Positions 1 to 11,164 of a stretch of DNA of 64,000 bases are shown here, in pieces. Both the position numbers and the translations under genes were made by a program. The notes beneath the pieces were generated by a model. The model was not told where the DNA came from and searched no databases. It saw nothing but the letters and a program-made list of their open reading frames with translations. The DNA is taken from the NCBI GenBank assembly GCA_018135685.1, contig JAENPR010000385.1, positions 434,001-498,000 on the forward strand, in the 5' to 3' direction. Numbering within the stretch: position 1 is the first letter of the stretch; the number at the start of each line of letters is the position of its first letter. Origin of the DNA: Themeda triandra. Lineage: Eukaryota > Streptophyta > Magnoliopsida > Poales > Poaceae.

Positions 1-2
1 CG

Positions 3-405
3 GTCGGGCAGGCGCAGCGCGTCGCCTTGGCCCGAACCCTCGCCAACGACCCCGAGGCATGTGCACCGTCGTCACCTCTCACGTTTCGTCTTCCTGACAT
101 TGTCCTTCCATCTCCATGGCCGTCTTGCTGAGCTCGATCGGTTGCTGCAGGTGCTCCTGCTGGACGAGCCGACGAGCGCGCTGGACCCGATCTCGACGCA
201 GAACATCGAGGAGGCCATCGTGCGGCTGAAGAAGACGAGGGGGCTCACCACGGTGATCGTCTCCCACTGCGTGAAGCAGATCCAGCGGATCGCCGACCTG
301 GTGTGCCTCGTCGTCGCCGGCGAGATCGTGGAGGTGCTCGCGCCGTCCGAGCTGTCCGACGCCAAGCACCCGATGGCCAGGCGTTTCTTGGAGCTCAGCA
401 GCTAA
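3..405 (+). CDS. STAR1: STAR1-like ABC transporter ATPase, 3' part (two exons, start outside window)
   Basis: Nucleotide-binding subunit of a bacterial-type ABC transporter. In rice, STAR1 pairs with the membrane protein STAR2 and is needed for aluminium tolerance (family knowledge). The frame opens at base 3 with the ABC signature region (VGQAQRVALARTL). It continues in exon 2 (151-405) with Walker B (LLLDEP), the D-loop (SALD) and the switch histidine (VIVSH), and stops with TAA at 403-405. The Walker A half lies upstream of the window. Homology needs exon 1 to end at 56 (GAG) and exon 2 to begin at 151 (GTG), which makes 57-150 an intron with a GC donor (GAG|GCATGT) and a CAG acceptor. The nearest GT donor, at 61, would break the frame. 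No damage is seen in the visible half. Its 3' end faces the STAR2-like gene about 0.7 kb away. Confidence 0.85.
   Translation, partial: SGRRSASPWPEPSPTTPRHVHRRHLSRFVFLTLSFHLHGRLAELDRLLQVLLLDEPTSALDPISTQNIEEAIVRLKKTRGLTTVIVSHCVKQIQRIADLVCLVVAGEIVEVLAPSELSDAKHPMARRFLELSS
57..150 (+). other. GC-AG intron of the STAR1-like gene
   Basis: A 94-bp intron inferred from protein continuity: ...NDPE before it and VLLLDEP after it. The donor reads GAG|GCATGT and the acceptor TTGCTGCAG|GTG. GC donors are a known minor class and usually follow a strong AG exon end, as here. Confidence 0.7.
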
Positions 406-1104
406 AGCCTGCTTGCAGCTTCGTTAGATTCCATGTTCACTATTGTTCGGGAGGGAAAGAATCGGACGTGGTTATCTTTCTAATCTTCTCTGTTTCGTGT
501 ATTCCATCTGTTAAAGTAGCTTGGACAGCTAGGAGTGTATGTAAGCCAAACATGTTCTTGACAGATTTGCTTTTTCTTTTTCTCCTGAAAATTTGTTACT
601 AGTAGTAACTACTAATGTCCAAGCTCTAGTGATAGTCGTCTTGGTTTTTTGTTAAGAAGGTACATGACAGTAATTCACTGTTCATCTGAAAATATAATTA
701 TTTCTAGATTTTTGTGGTTTTGATTAAATTTGTAGAAAAAATAATTGACGTCTCAGGCACCTAGTTAGTATAATTACATCATTTATAGCGTACCCACTTA
801 GTTTAGTGTCATAGATGCTAATTATTCTTTTTCCCATCAACTTGCTTAAAGTTCAAATATTTTGACTTGGTACCCAAAAAAAATAAAATCAAAAGCAGCC
901 ACATATAGTAGATGACTTTATCTTAATCTTAAGTCAAACTTCTAACTTTGGCAAAGTTTATAGACAAATGTCATTGTGTACACCATCAAACTAGTTTCGG
1001 CAAATTATTCATAATGTCTTGACAGTGCATTTATTTAAAATTGTAAACGTTTGTACATTTTCCTAAGAACTTACTTGGAAAACAGAGAATTTGACTTGGT
1101 AACG
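406..1104. other. Intergenic spacer between convergent STAR1-like and STAR2-like genes
   Basis: AT-rich sequence of about 700 bp that must hold the 3' UTRs and poly(A) sites of both genes. No other gene, tRNA or clear transposon end was seen. Confidence 0.6.
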
Positions 1105-4100
1105 CTAATCAGCAAAGACCTCCTCTTTAAGCTGAAAGGTCTTGGTGAAAAAGGCTGGCCAGCAGAAGAAGGACGAAACGATGCTGCTGACGGTGGAGGC
1201 GGCCATGGACATGTTCTTGATGACGATCTGCACCTGGATGGCCTCAAGCGGCGAGGCGCCTGCCATGATGAGGCCTGTCATGGCGCCTGGGAGATTGATC
1301 ACGCCCTGGGTCTTGGCGTTGTCGATGCCGGGAGACAAGGCGATCTCCAGCGCCGTTCTTATCTGCTGGAGTGTCGCCTGACGCGGAGTTGCGCCCAGGG
1401 CGAGTGCTGTCTCCACCTGTACAAATAGAAGATAGAAGTGTATGCGATATTATGTATCTGCAATTGCAAGGTGACAATGCCATACAAAAGCAAGGTATCA
1501 CCTAATACAAATGCAAAATAAGTCATCACCTAGTGACAGCAGACAATGCTTTAGAATTCCTCCCCTAATAGTATGACTATCTATCTTAGACTCAGACCGT
1601 GCACTCTTGGCCGACAAAACAAAACCTTGTTTTCTTCTCTTCATATTGAGGCATTGAGCATATGCACTATTGTCTCGATCATCTCTACCACCTCCTAGCC
1701 TTGCTCAACTCATTCATGTCAACCTAATTCAATCATCTCCAATGAAAAGATCAATCCACTAATCGTCAATCAATTACGACAACCAAATTAGGGATCTCAA
1801 CATGGTACTTAGCACTAGACCGAAACAAATTAAGGCCATGTTTGAATAGACTAGGGCTAATTATTAGGTATGATAAAACATAGCCAACTCTCTTCTTATC
1901 ACTTCTCCCTCACTTTGCCCCACTCCTTCCCTTTCTTCTCCCATACATCAACTTCTCTCGTCTCTCTTCTCACCCAACTGGCAAATCAAGGATAATTGTG
2001 GCTGAGGTTGAGGCAGACCAGAGTAGGGACAGTTGAGGCTCCAAAGGGCCAGCGGACCATGGTGGTTCGCAGAACCTTGGTGGAGCCACGACGGACACCT
2101 CTGTCCCCGCTGCCAATGGTCAACGGCGGCGAAGACGGAGGCGTCGCGGGCGGTCAGCGGGGACCGCACATATAGCATCGACCTTCACCTCAAGTGTTGG
2201 GCCGGGGCTCGATGACCTGTCTAGCGGGTCAGGCATCACCTAGTCCGATCCGTTGACGCTGACGTTGTGCCGGACACTGTGCACATCGTTGACATCAAGG
2301 AGGACCCGTTGTTACAGGAATTCACAGCCTCGCTCGCAAGCAGTCCGTCCGTCACAGGAGCTTCTCTAGATCGACTGGAGTCTACTCCGCTGCCAGCACA
2401 GCTACAAGAATAGGAACCGACCGCAGCGGCCACTCAGCTCGATGAGGACCTAAAGGAAGTGGACTCCTGTGCGTTGCGGACCTCCCCTTCGCGCCCCATT
2501 CACTGGGTGATGGGCTCTCCGACAGCAGCTGGCCCTCTCAATTCATTGGCAGAGGACTCCTCCTCCAGCGATGTTAGCGATGACACTGCCAGACGCCGTC
2601 TCGACAACTTCATCAACAAAGTGACGTGTAAGAGGGACTCTCCTCTTATTCGTGAGCCTTCAAAGCAGCCTTCTTTTAAGCCGCGGGTGCCGAGGCGGAG
2701 CAGGCGGTTGGCGGTCCAGCCCCCTCTCTCGAGTGCCTGCTTCCAAGCGAGGGGAGGTACTGCTCAAGCAGCGTATTGGCTTCATCAAGGGTCCACCACC
2801 GTATGGGCTTCATCACGGGCCCGCAACGAGGCCAGATGTGTATGACAAGTTCTTCGGTGGTGACACGACAGAGGGCCTGGCGGTGGACCTGACGGAGGCC
2901 GATGCCGAAGCGCTAGACGTGCTCTTCCTAGTCTGTTAGCCGCGAAGACGCAAGGCCACCTCTTAGATCACTTCATGGCGTCGGCATTGGTTGTTTCTTT
3001 TTATGTAAATATCAACTTAGAGTTCTTCTTTTAGGATGGTCCAGCCACGACTATGTTGATCTCCTTGGTGCTCATTTAAAGCACGCTGCCTAATACACTG
3101 ATACACAACTCTTTTGTGTATTCACGAAAAAAACAGCTGAGGCTACCAGGCTATCGAGGTAGGCGCAGCCGTTCGACATCAGGGCCATAGTCGAGGTCAG
3201 CGTGACAAATTGACGCTGGGGACAACAAATCAAGGTTGGTGCAGGCGAACAGGTTCTACGGGTTAGGGCATATTCCATCGGCACGGTAGTGGATGACTAG
3301 ACATATCCAACTGGGGAGCTCGCATGGGTAGTCTTCTCACCACGCTATGCAGAGCTCGCTCATCAATGTGCATGATTCATATCTTCGGCTTCCCTCACTA
3401 GTGGTAGTGCTACCGTCCTGTGTGTCACGACTCACGACACTACGAGTCGATGAGGTGGGCCATGGCGACAATCATAATGAAGGTCGGCCTGGCGGTAGAC
3501 ATGGTGGCGGGCTCGGTAGCCATGGAGGTGTCATCCTCGGCCATGCCACAGCGATGCCGCCACAAAAGCATGGTGATCTCGAACTACACAACAGAGTCCA
3601 TATGTAGCAATTTTAGTCCTTTTTAGCTGGGACGGGCTTACTTACCGACATGCTCGTTTAGCCAACACGACACAAGTAAGGAGCCATAGTATCATCCCTG
3701 GACTGAGTGTCGGCATGACGTGTCGCCATATACGATACAACATGAATAAGGCATTGTCTCAAGAGTAGTGGCTATTAGTGCAAGTTTCATGCCACTCATT
3801 TGGCCACCATTTTTACCTTTTTGAATAGAGTAGAGCTAATTTATAACTGCTAATTACTAACTCATGCGAGCCAAATAGGCCCTCTATTTGGATCTATAGG
3901 ACTAACTCGTAATATAAAGATCTAGATCTTCCAGAGTTTAAAATTTATACTAAAATATAAGGTATGCTGGATCCTCAACCTCCTCTCTCCTCTACTTTTT
4001 GGGCAAAAATGACTAGCATTAATTAAGAAAATAATAACTACATTATCCTAATTTTCTAATTAGTGAGGGAAAAGATGGTGTTTTGTTAGATTTCTTTTTT

Positions 4101-5272
4101 TTTTTTGAAGAATATCTTATTATGAGAGGGGCAGATGGAGTACTAACTAATTTTTAGTCAGATCAGGACTTGGTTATTATTTCACTAGTCATTGACTAGT
4201 TAGTTCGGTGGTCCAAAAAAAGAGAGTTACCAGGACTAGTAATAATACTCCAAAGAAAATCGTCACTGTACATGTAATGTTGAAATAATTAAGAAGACTA
4301 GGACGATTTTTCATAGCATAGCATTTTAAGATAGTACCAAAGTAAGAAAATTCGTGATGTGGATTGAAATTAATTGAGATAATGAAATGTGATTTCTTAT
4401 GCAAGCAACTATATTTACACGGAATTAAGATAGGAAAATGTACGTAGATGATAGAACTATTCACGTGTGAATATAATTTCTATGTTTATTTTTTAGTGTC
4501 TATATGGCATGACAACCACAGTTTTGTTGCTGGAAATTTTCTTAGTTTTTTAATCGGGACCGGATTAGTATTCCTACCAAAACGAGCAATAATTGAGGGG
4601 AAGAAACAAGCAGCAACGAGTACGTAGCGCCAAACTGTGAGGGGGTTCGGAGGTGACCAGATTCTTATGAGTCTTGATGTCCTGGTGGAGCTTCTTCATG
4701 GCGACTCCGGTGACGGTCATGGCGTTGCCGATTACCATACCGGAGATGGGGATCATGTATTTCGGGGTGAAGGGGAAGACTTTGAGCAAGAGGAGCAGGA
4801 TCATGGTGGTCCCCGTGCTGACGAGGATGGACACGAAGGCGATGTGCTTCCCGCGGGGGACCTGCTTCGCGCGCTTGCCCGCCGTGCAGCTGGCCACCGT
4901 CACCTGTGTTTCATCGGGATGAAACTTTCCTGATCCATGGATGAAGAAACTAAGAACACATCAACTACGTACCATGAAGATGTAGGTGAGGAGGATCCAA
5001 GGTGTGGCGTTCTTCTGGGCGAAGATGAAGTGGAGGACGAAGCCGATGAGGAGGAGCTGGACGAAGGAGCGCGCGACGGCGTACAGCATCTCGCCCTCGA
5101 TGCCCAGGCGCTGCGTGAAGCTGAGCATGACGGCCAGGGTGACCACGGCGATGGACGCGGCCGGCTTGAGCATGCCCACCAGGAAGTCTCGCCAGAAGCC
5201 TGGCTCCCCCAGGTCCGGTTGCCGCGGCGGTGGCGCTAGCGTCTGCTCCAGCAACGCCGTCGCGTGCTCCAT
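1105..5272 (-). CDS. STAR2: STAR2/ALS3-like membrane subunit of ABC transporter (UPF0014 family), three exons
   Basis: Polytopic membrane partner of STAR1; the ALS3/STAR2 group is required for aluminium tolerance in plants (family knowledge). Exons on the - strand: 5272-4973 (100 codons from ATG), 4903-4658 (82 codons) and 1416-1105 (103 codons plus TAG). Splice sites: ATG|GTACGT with ACACAG|GTG, and CTG|GTCACC with TACAG|GTG. The spliced product is 285 aa with every junction in phase, close to the family's usual length. Several hydrophobic segments are visible. Family motifs include QVPRGKHIA, MIPISGMVIGNAMTVTG, GATPRQA and LPGAMTGLIMAGASPLEA. Intron 1 is short (69 bp); intron 2 is about 3.2 kb and holds transposon debris. 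No stop or frameshift was found. The partner ATPase gene lies just downstream in opposite orientation. Confidence 0.9.
1834..3885. repeat. MITE-like terminal remnants inside STAR2 intron 2
   Basis: At 1834 the sequence GGCCATGTTTGAATAGACTA followed by GGGCTAATTATTAG resembles DNA-transposon ends common in grasses. Near 3823-3885 there is TTGAATAGAGTAGAGCTAAT and, at its right end, CGAGCCAAATAGGCCC, which is an imperfect inverse of the left motif. Whether these are two small relics or the two ends of one 2-kb element is unclear. No target duplication was identified. Confidence 0.3.
2459..2939 (+). pseudogene. Retroelement-derived coding fragment in STAR2 intron 2 (LINE ORF1-like tail)
   Basis: Two overlapping frames (2459-2845 and 2652-2939) together show RRRLDNFINKVTCKRDSPLI, an R/S-rich stretch (PRRSRRLAVQP), then VPASKRGEVLLKQRIGF and a tail DVYDKFFGG...EADAEALDVLF. 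Peptides of this kind (basic linker, 'SRVPASKRGEVLLMKR', then 'A-Y-D--F' and 'ALD-LF') recur in grass LINE-type retroelement proteins as I remember them. The frame change near 2750 shows that it is broken. It is on the strand opposite to STAR2 and wholly intronic. The assignment to LINEs is an inference. Confidence 0.4.
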
Positions 5273-5337
5273 CGTATCTTCAGGCTTCAGCTACCACAGT
5301 CCACAGCCAAGGGCCTCCCCACAGCTAGGAGTGCTTT

Positions 5338-5345
5338 TTTTTATA
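5338..5345 (-). promoter_or_regulatory. Candidate TATA box of the STAR2-like gene
   Basis: Read on the - strand, TATAAAAA lies about 65-73 bp upstream of the STAR2-like ATG. This would put transcription start roughly 35-45 bp before the ATG. Another TATATATG is at 5363-5370. Position and sequence fit, but nothing else supports it. Confidence 0.4.
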
Positions 5346-5794
5346 GAAAGTGAAGATAGATACATATATACGGACAGCTAGCTGCTTCGTGTTATTAGAC
5401 ATAAAATGTCTTATACAAGTATGGGGTCGTGAGTCGGTAGTCTTAGCGCTCGGACGCACGCCTACGTCCGGACGTCCGGAGTGCTTCCACTCGTCTCTCC
5501 TCACGCATCTGCATCCCATGCTTGCCCATGCGGGGCCCGCGCAGCCCAGACCCACCTACGTCCCAACTACACCCACAGAGTCCTAGCTCGCACTCCCCTA
5601 GACGCGCTGCTCACGCTTGCATGCACGCGGCCAGCGGCAGTAGCAGTGCTACTACGGCAGGTGGCTAAGCGAACATCTAGAAAAAAGGGGGAGGGGAGGC
5701 AGATGCCCAGCTGGTGCTACGAGGAGAAGAAACACCGAGACGAAGGGTGAGACAGTAGAAAACGCGAAGACAAAGATGAAAGTCCCAATCTACT

Positions 5795-6170
5795 TTTGAA
5801 ACATCTGGATGCAACACATACCTCTGAATGCAGATGAAACATGTGAAACATGCATCTGAAACGCTAGCTTCAACACCAGATCTACTTCTGAAACATCCGG
5901 ATTAAACAATTGCGACATACGTATGAAATAGCTACAAACACTCGAAAATATGCATATGAAACAATTACAAAAAACACCACATGCAACATACAAATCAACA
6001 ACACGTCTGAAAACAAAATGAAATATTTTGAACAAACTCTTGCAACATGCCTCTGAACCACTTGCAACATATGAACATGTGCAAACATCTTCCGATCTAG
6101 TTTTGCAACATCCATATGATTCAAGTGGAACGTACCTCTAAAACGACTGAAACATAAATTGCAACATAGG
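5795..6170. repeat. Degenerate GAAACA/GCAACAT repeat block upstream of STAR2-like gene
   Basis: About 375 bp built from imperfect copies of 'GAAACAT', 'GCAACAT' and 'CTTCTGAAACATCCGGAT', spaced by roughly 15-30 bp. Such blocks are common in grass DNA transposons as subterminal sequence (my recollection). The block begins about 0.5 kb upstream of the STAR2-like start codon. Confidence 0.5.
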
Positions 6171-6288
6171 GAGGGGAGATAGAGACACTGGAGTAGGAAA
6201 CGCCATGGCCGCCGGATCTAAGGACGATTTGAGCAACATGTGGGGGAGGACGCTGGTGTTGGCAGAGGGGAGCCGCCTGGGGGGTGGT

Positions 6289-6306
6289 GGGGGGGGGGGG
6301 GGGGGG
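6289..6306 (+). repeat. Poly-G run
   Basis: Eighteen consecutive G preceded by GGGGTGGT. It can form G-quadruplex structure, and its length may be a sequencing or assembly error. Confidence 0.8.
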
Positions 6307-6397
6307 CAGCACGCTGGCGTGGGTGAGGGCGCCGCCGCCTGCTAGACAACCATGGTCGTGTGTCGGGGTGGCTGAGGGTGCGAGTACCGATGGGGAC

Positions 6398-6580
6398 GGT
6401 GGCGGATCCAGGCCCCGGGCTGGGGGGCTGTAGCCTAGGGCGCAGCCTAAATTTCCTACATAAAGGTCTTCCACAGCCATACAAATCCTTCACTTTCAGC
6501 GCAAAATAGTCTCTGTACAGCCAACCAAAGCAGCCCTTAACTAATTGGCTCCCCTAAGATAGTGTTTCTAGATCCACCCC
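6398..6580. mobile_element. Small MITE-like element with imperfect inverted ends
   Basis: The left end GGTGGCGGATCCAGG (6398-6412) is imperfectly inverted at the right end, TTTCTAGATCCACCCC (6565-6580). The roughly 180-bp interior has no coding potential. No clean target duplication was found, so the limits are approximate. Confidence 0.4.
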
Positions 6581-7970
6581 ACGATAGGGAGCCGGCTATG
6601 CGCCGCGGCTGGCCGGCAGCCCGATGGCCATGCGTGGAAGGGGGCTGGACGCGAGCGCAGATGGGGAGGCCGCCGGGAGCCACACATGGGCGACGACCGC
6701 TGCTTGTCGGAGGCAAGGGGATATGAGTGGTGAACAGAAAAGAGGAACGAGCGTATAAGAGAGATGAGAGGGACTAGCATATTTGTTCTATTTAAAAAGG
6801 ACGAGGATGCCGATCACTAATTGAAATTGAAAGACACGCGTCTGGACGGATGGCTACGGGACAGACGCCCAGGTCCAACGATTACCGATCACGAATGTGA
6901 CTGTTCCGTTCCTAGTTTTCGAAAACCTATGTTTCTATCGTTTTCGCGGCAATATTGTGCGGGGCTTGTCAAGCAGCACTAGCAAGTTCATATTTTCACC
7001 ACCGATACATATACAACAAAGACAAGATTGGGTGATGAACGTATGCACCGCACTCAGCGATCCAAAAATATATAGGTCGCCACTTAAATCACCACGCACC
7101 CACTGCGTGCTGCCAGAAACACATGCACTCCGCAAGTTGCAAGTGAATGGGGCCAGTGCGTACTCCGGCAAAAAATTCAAAATAATATGGGAGGCCAACT
7201 TGACTAATAATATGGAGCAATTGCTTTCGAGCTGAGTGTGAGGGACCTCTTGATTTTTTTTTTCTCCAAAGCAAGAGGTTATTAATATTAACACTTGGCT
7301 CAACATATCTCCGAATTGCATATATGAAAGAATTTGAAATAACAAAGAAACAAATATTCTATTCAAAGTTCTTGCACTTCTTGATAAAGTTTTCCGTTGG
7401 TGGAACCGACGCACTAGACGAACAAAATCATATCCAACACCAAAGTTACAGTCTTCGTTCCAAATCCACCGATCAGCCCCTAAACCTTCGACACGCAATA
7501 AAACTTGTAACACTGATCATGGGCCATCACTACTGGTTCGTGGCTTTCTGATATACAAGAAATATAAAATTTAGAATTATAATTTTTCAAACGACCTTGG
7601 ATGAAAAAACTTCCAACAAAAAAGTTGTAGATCTCGAAAGTTTATACAACTTTGTAGTTGTCAACTTTTTAGTTTGAAATCATTTACTGTTTTAAAATGT
7701 TATTTGAAAAGTTAATTTCAAATTGGTGAATAATTGTAATTTCTCATTTTAATCTATGGCTAAAACTTGTAACTAGTCTTTTTTTTTTGAGGGGAACTTG
7801 TAACTAGTCTCTCTCCCTCATACTAACTCCAAATGTGATGGTTGATAGCCCTACTGCCGTGCTGCGCTTTTCAGATCAAGCAGCACCCCTTGCATGCATT
7901 GGAATACTAGTTAATTGTTCCGGTCATGCAAAGCTTACATGGCAGTAGCTTTCTTCTCAGACCACCTTGC
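6581..7970. other. Host flank left of the transposon nest, no supported gene
   Basis: Mixed sequence with a T run at 7252-7263 that could be the inverted tail of a retroposed sequence. Near 7620-7680 there is a palindromic stretch (AAGTTGTAGATCTCG... ACAACTTTGTAGTTGTCAACTT). A 192-codon frame on the - strand (6935-7513) shows no recognisable domain and I do not treat it as a gene. Confidence 0.5.
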
Positions 7971-9672
7971 TGAAGGACCGGAAAGGCGGGGGGGGGGGGG
8001 GGGGTGGGATGAATGGGAGTTTTAAAATTTCTTTCGAAAATTTGAGGCTCTGTCCCGATTCGCACCCCAAGAGCCAAACAACACAATGTGGTGATCACGA
8101 CCCAGAAGAAGGGTGGATGTTCCCTAGGAACACAACGGGTCACCACAAGACAGAAACGGCGAACGCGAGATCTTCAACTTCCATAGAAGAGAAGAGAGAT
8201 CCCAAAATTCCAGAGTTCAAGCCAGCGGAAAACAGCACCGTGTAGAAACGAACCGCACGGCAACAGAAACCTGTAGGAACAAACAGCGCAGGAAACGGAG
8301 TCCGGAAACACACACCACAACCGAAAAGGCACTGGGGATCTTCCAGTCGGCTTGGCCGGCTTGGAGACCGGGTGCCTGGCAGCCGGCTCAGCCGGCTGGG
8401 AGGCCGGCTTAGCCGGGTAGAGTCGGCTCAGCCGACCGGAAGAACCGGCCTGGCCGGTTTGCACGACTCAGGCTGGAAAAATCCCAAACTTTGATGGATC
8501 TTCTCCAAATCAACTCCAGCTGCAACCAAACTTCTCAGGTATGTTTCTGAGGCAGTTGGGGAGCTCAATTTGGAGTAAATCAAGAGAAATCGAAAAGGGA
8601 AAGAAAAATAGATCTTGAGGAGACCTAGAGCAAGAGATGCATGGATCTTTGATCTCGTGAGGATTCAGCTCAATTCTTTCCGTGGAAACAGTCCAGTCAC
8701 GTCATAGATCGATCTAGTGCAAAAAAAAAAAACGAATCAAAACACTCTAGAAACGAAGAAATCGCGGAGTTCTCAAAGGGGGAAAGAGCAACTCGGAATG
8801 AACTCCAAAATCACAACAAGATCACACACAAATCTTTAAGCCCGGAGGAAACAGCAAGGACTAGGGGCCTTGCTTCCCAACTTGATCTCGGTTCGAGCAC
8901 GAATTTAAGAATTCATGGACCTCTCTCTCATCAAGCAACTAGAGTGGGAACCTAGCAAGGAAGAAAGAGAAAACTGGAATACAAAGAGGTAAAGGGGGAA
9001 GGGAACCCCTCATCCTTATTTATGGGCACTATTACACATTCCCTTTCTGCCCTTGGATACAAAGAGACCAAACCACTTAGCCAGGGGCATTATGGTCCAG
9101 CGCAAGCTTCACTTGATCCGACGGCCACCGCGCCTCCTCACCGGTAGCCTCTCTTCCACGCGATCTCCCCGGTGCCGCCACGTGCCGTCCGTTCGCATCG
9201 GGACCTCCGCCCGGGTTTTGAGGCGCAAACCCGCGAAACCCGCCACCGATGGTTTTGAGGCGAAACCACCAAACTGTCGCCGATGGTTTCGAGGCGAAAC
9301 CACCAAACCCTCCGCGAGTAGCGTAGCCTGTACGCATCCCCCACCGTGTACACTTGCACTTGTCGATGTCCCAAGTGTCAGCCACCGCGGCTGGCCGCCT
9401 GGCCTCCAGGTCCCTCAGTCCAAGCCTCACGTCCGCCCTTCACCGCACCCGGTTCGTCAGCACGGCACGCCCTACTTGACCTTCACCACACCATCGACCA
9501 CCGCCTCCGGACTCCACACCTGCACACCACAAGCCAAGAGACACCATTGTTCGACACGCGCCGCGTGTCACGGTTAGAGAAACACACCAACACACGCAAT
9601 GTGTTGGCATGTTGACAATTGCTCATCACAAAAACCGCAACACAATGGCTATGGAAAAGCCATGTGTTCGCA
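7971..9672 (-). repeat. C1 3' LTR (1.7 kb)
   Basis: Matches 60254-61274 over its first ~970 bp, beginning with the same TGAAGGACCG. The other edge is placed at 9672 because the polypurine tract (- strand AAGGGGGAGAT) abuts TGCGAAC there, giving TG...CA ends. Read on the - strand, a TATA-like ATAAATAA lies at 9016-9023. It contains a 17-base G run (7988-8004), a GCCGGC-rich block (8338-8460) and three hairpin-forming repeats (9212-9315). Confidence 0.75.
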
Positions 9673-10023
9673 ATCTCCCCCTTGATGAGTGCATTGTCAG
9701 CACCAACACAAAACCAGAGACAACTCATCCAAATGACCAAAACGCCAAAGAGAAGCTAGAAATGTGTCATTTGCAATGAGCAAAACTTGAGCAAAGACTT
9801 GGTCCCCAAAGACATGGGCAACGGCTCGACGCAACCAAGTAAGAAAGCAAACGCTAGCCCTCAAGAAGAGGCAAAACGGGATCAACACCACTAGCAAAGC
9901 ATAAAGCTCCTGAAAGCCGCTAGACCCTCAAGAAGAGGCAACGGCTCAACACATCTAGCAAAAATAGCTCAAACCAGCTCGGAGTGCAACTTCCCCTTGA
10001 CAAATGCATCCTTACAAATGTAT
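9673..10023 (-). other. C1 polypurine tract and 3' non-coding region
   Basis: The - strand reads ATCAAGGGGGAGAT directly before the 3' LTR, a typical copia polypurine tract. Further from the LTR lies the long non-coding region usual in Sireviruses, interrupted at 10024 by a Gypsy solo LTR and resumed at 16364. Confidence 0.6.
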
Positions 10024-11164
10024 TGTGGCAGAACCATCCGAAATAATACACTTTCGAAGTACTTGTCTTCCTCTAGACACTAAGTACCTCCAAAGTGGAC
10101 TAATTCAAACGATTCCGTCGAGCACACCCGAAGGAGAACTCGAAACAATCCACGTTTTACATCCCGGATCCAATAATGAGTACTAACTTACAATACTTAG
10201 TCCATTTCAAACAATACCAGAGTTCAGCTTGCGATAAATAAACTGCGGAATGAAAATAAACAACTAACGAAGGCGATACAAGGATTTTGTCTGTGCCCAC
10301 CAGATGAATCCTCCACATAAGAGATACTCCTCAAGCTGCACCTGCAACAAGGGTAAAATAAACCCTGAGTACACAATGTACTCGCAAGTCTTATCCGACT
10401 AGGGAATATATATTTCCCGACTCTGAAGGATATGATAGGCTATATGGCTTGCTGGTTTATTTATTTGCAGAAAAGCATTACTAAAAACATATATCCTGAT
10501 ATTTGTATTATAAGCCAACTTTTAAGTTTATTATCCTGTACTTCTATGTAAGCACCTGTTCTATTGTCAAGCAAGAGTTGAGCAATCAGAACCATATCCA
10601 TCTTTCACATTCCACTTCTTACTACGATGCTAGACCATAGCCAAGTTGTACCGAAACAATCGGCGATTCGTGAATCAATGTAGCCCAGCTGGGTATCCCA
10701 AAACACACGCCTCGCACGTACCCTAGGCACAAGCAAGACTAACCCCTTCCTTCCCTGCCAAGGGTTTCAGGTCCCCACCCCAAACGTGGACTCCAAGCCC
10801 CCATACTTGAGGCCCGGCCTCAATATGGTGCAAGGACCTCCAACCTATCCCCGCCTCCAACCCGTCGACGTGGAAAGAGCTGAAAACCAAGGCACGAAAG
10901 AAACGGGTCTTCCCGCCCCCATAAGCAAGTATGTGCTCGGGATAATAAGTCTGTGACCTGACTACCATCCAATGCAACGGACGGTCCTTAACCGCATGGA
11001 CAGGGAAACGGTGTAACCAAGCTAAGCCCCGTGGCCGCGAGACTAACCCTTTTACACCCGCCAAAACCCATACCCTATCCCTGTCCGGTCACCATTTATC
11101 TTTTCCACCATTTATCATGAGAGTGAATATATCTCCACATACTTTGTGAGTAACGGTAGGTTAC

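Noticed and set aside
3..405. Bacterial contamination suggested by a bacterial-type ABC ATPase
   Set aside because: The frame is interrupted by a spliceosomal-type intron, and the neighbour is a spliced plant STAR2 gene. The bacterial type is normal for plant STAR1.
6935..7513. 192-codon - strand frame
   Set aside because: No domain, no splice or promoter support, and the opposite strand is also partly open. Probably chance in low-stop sequence.
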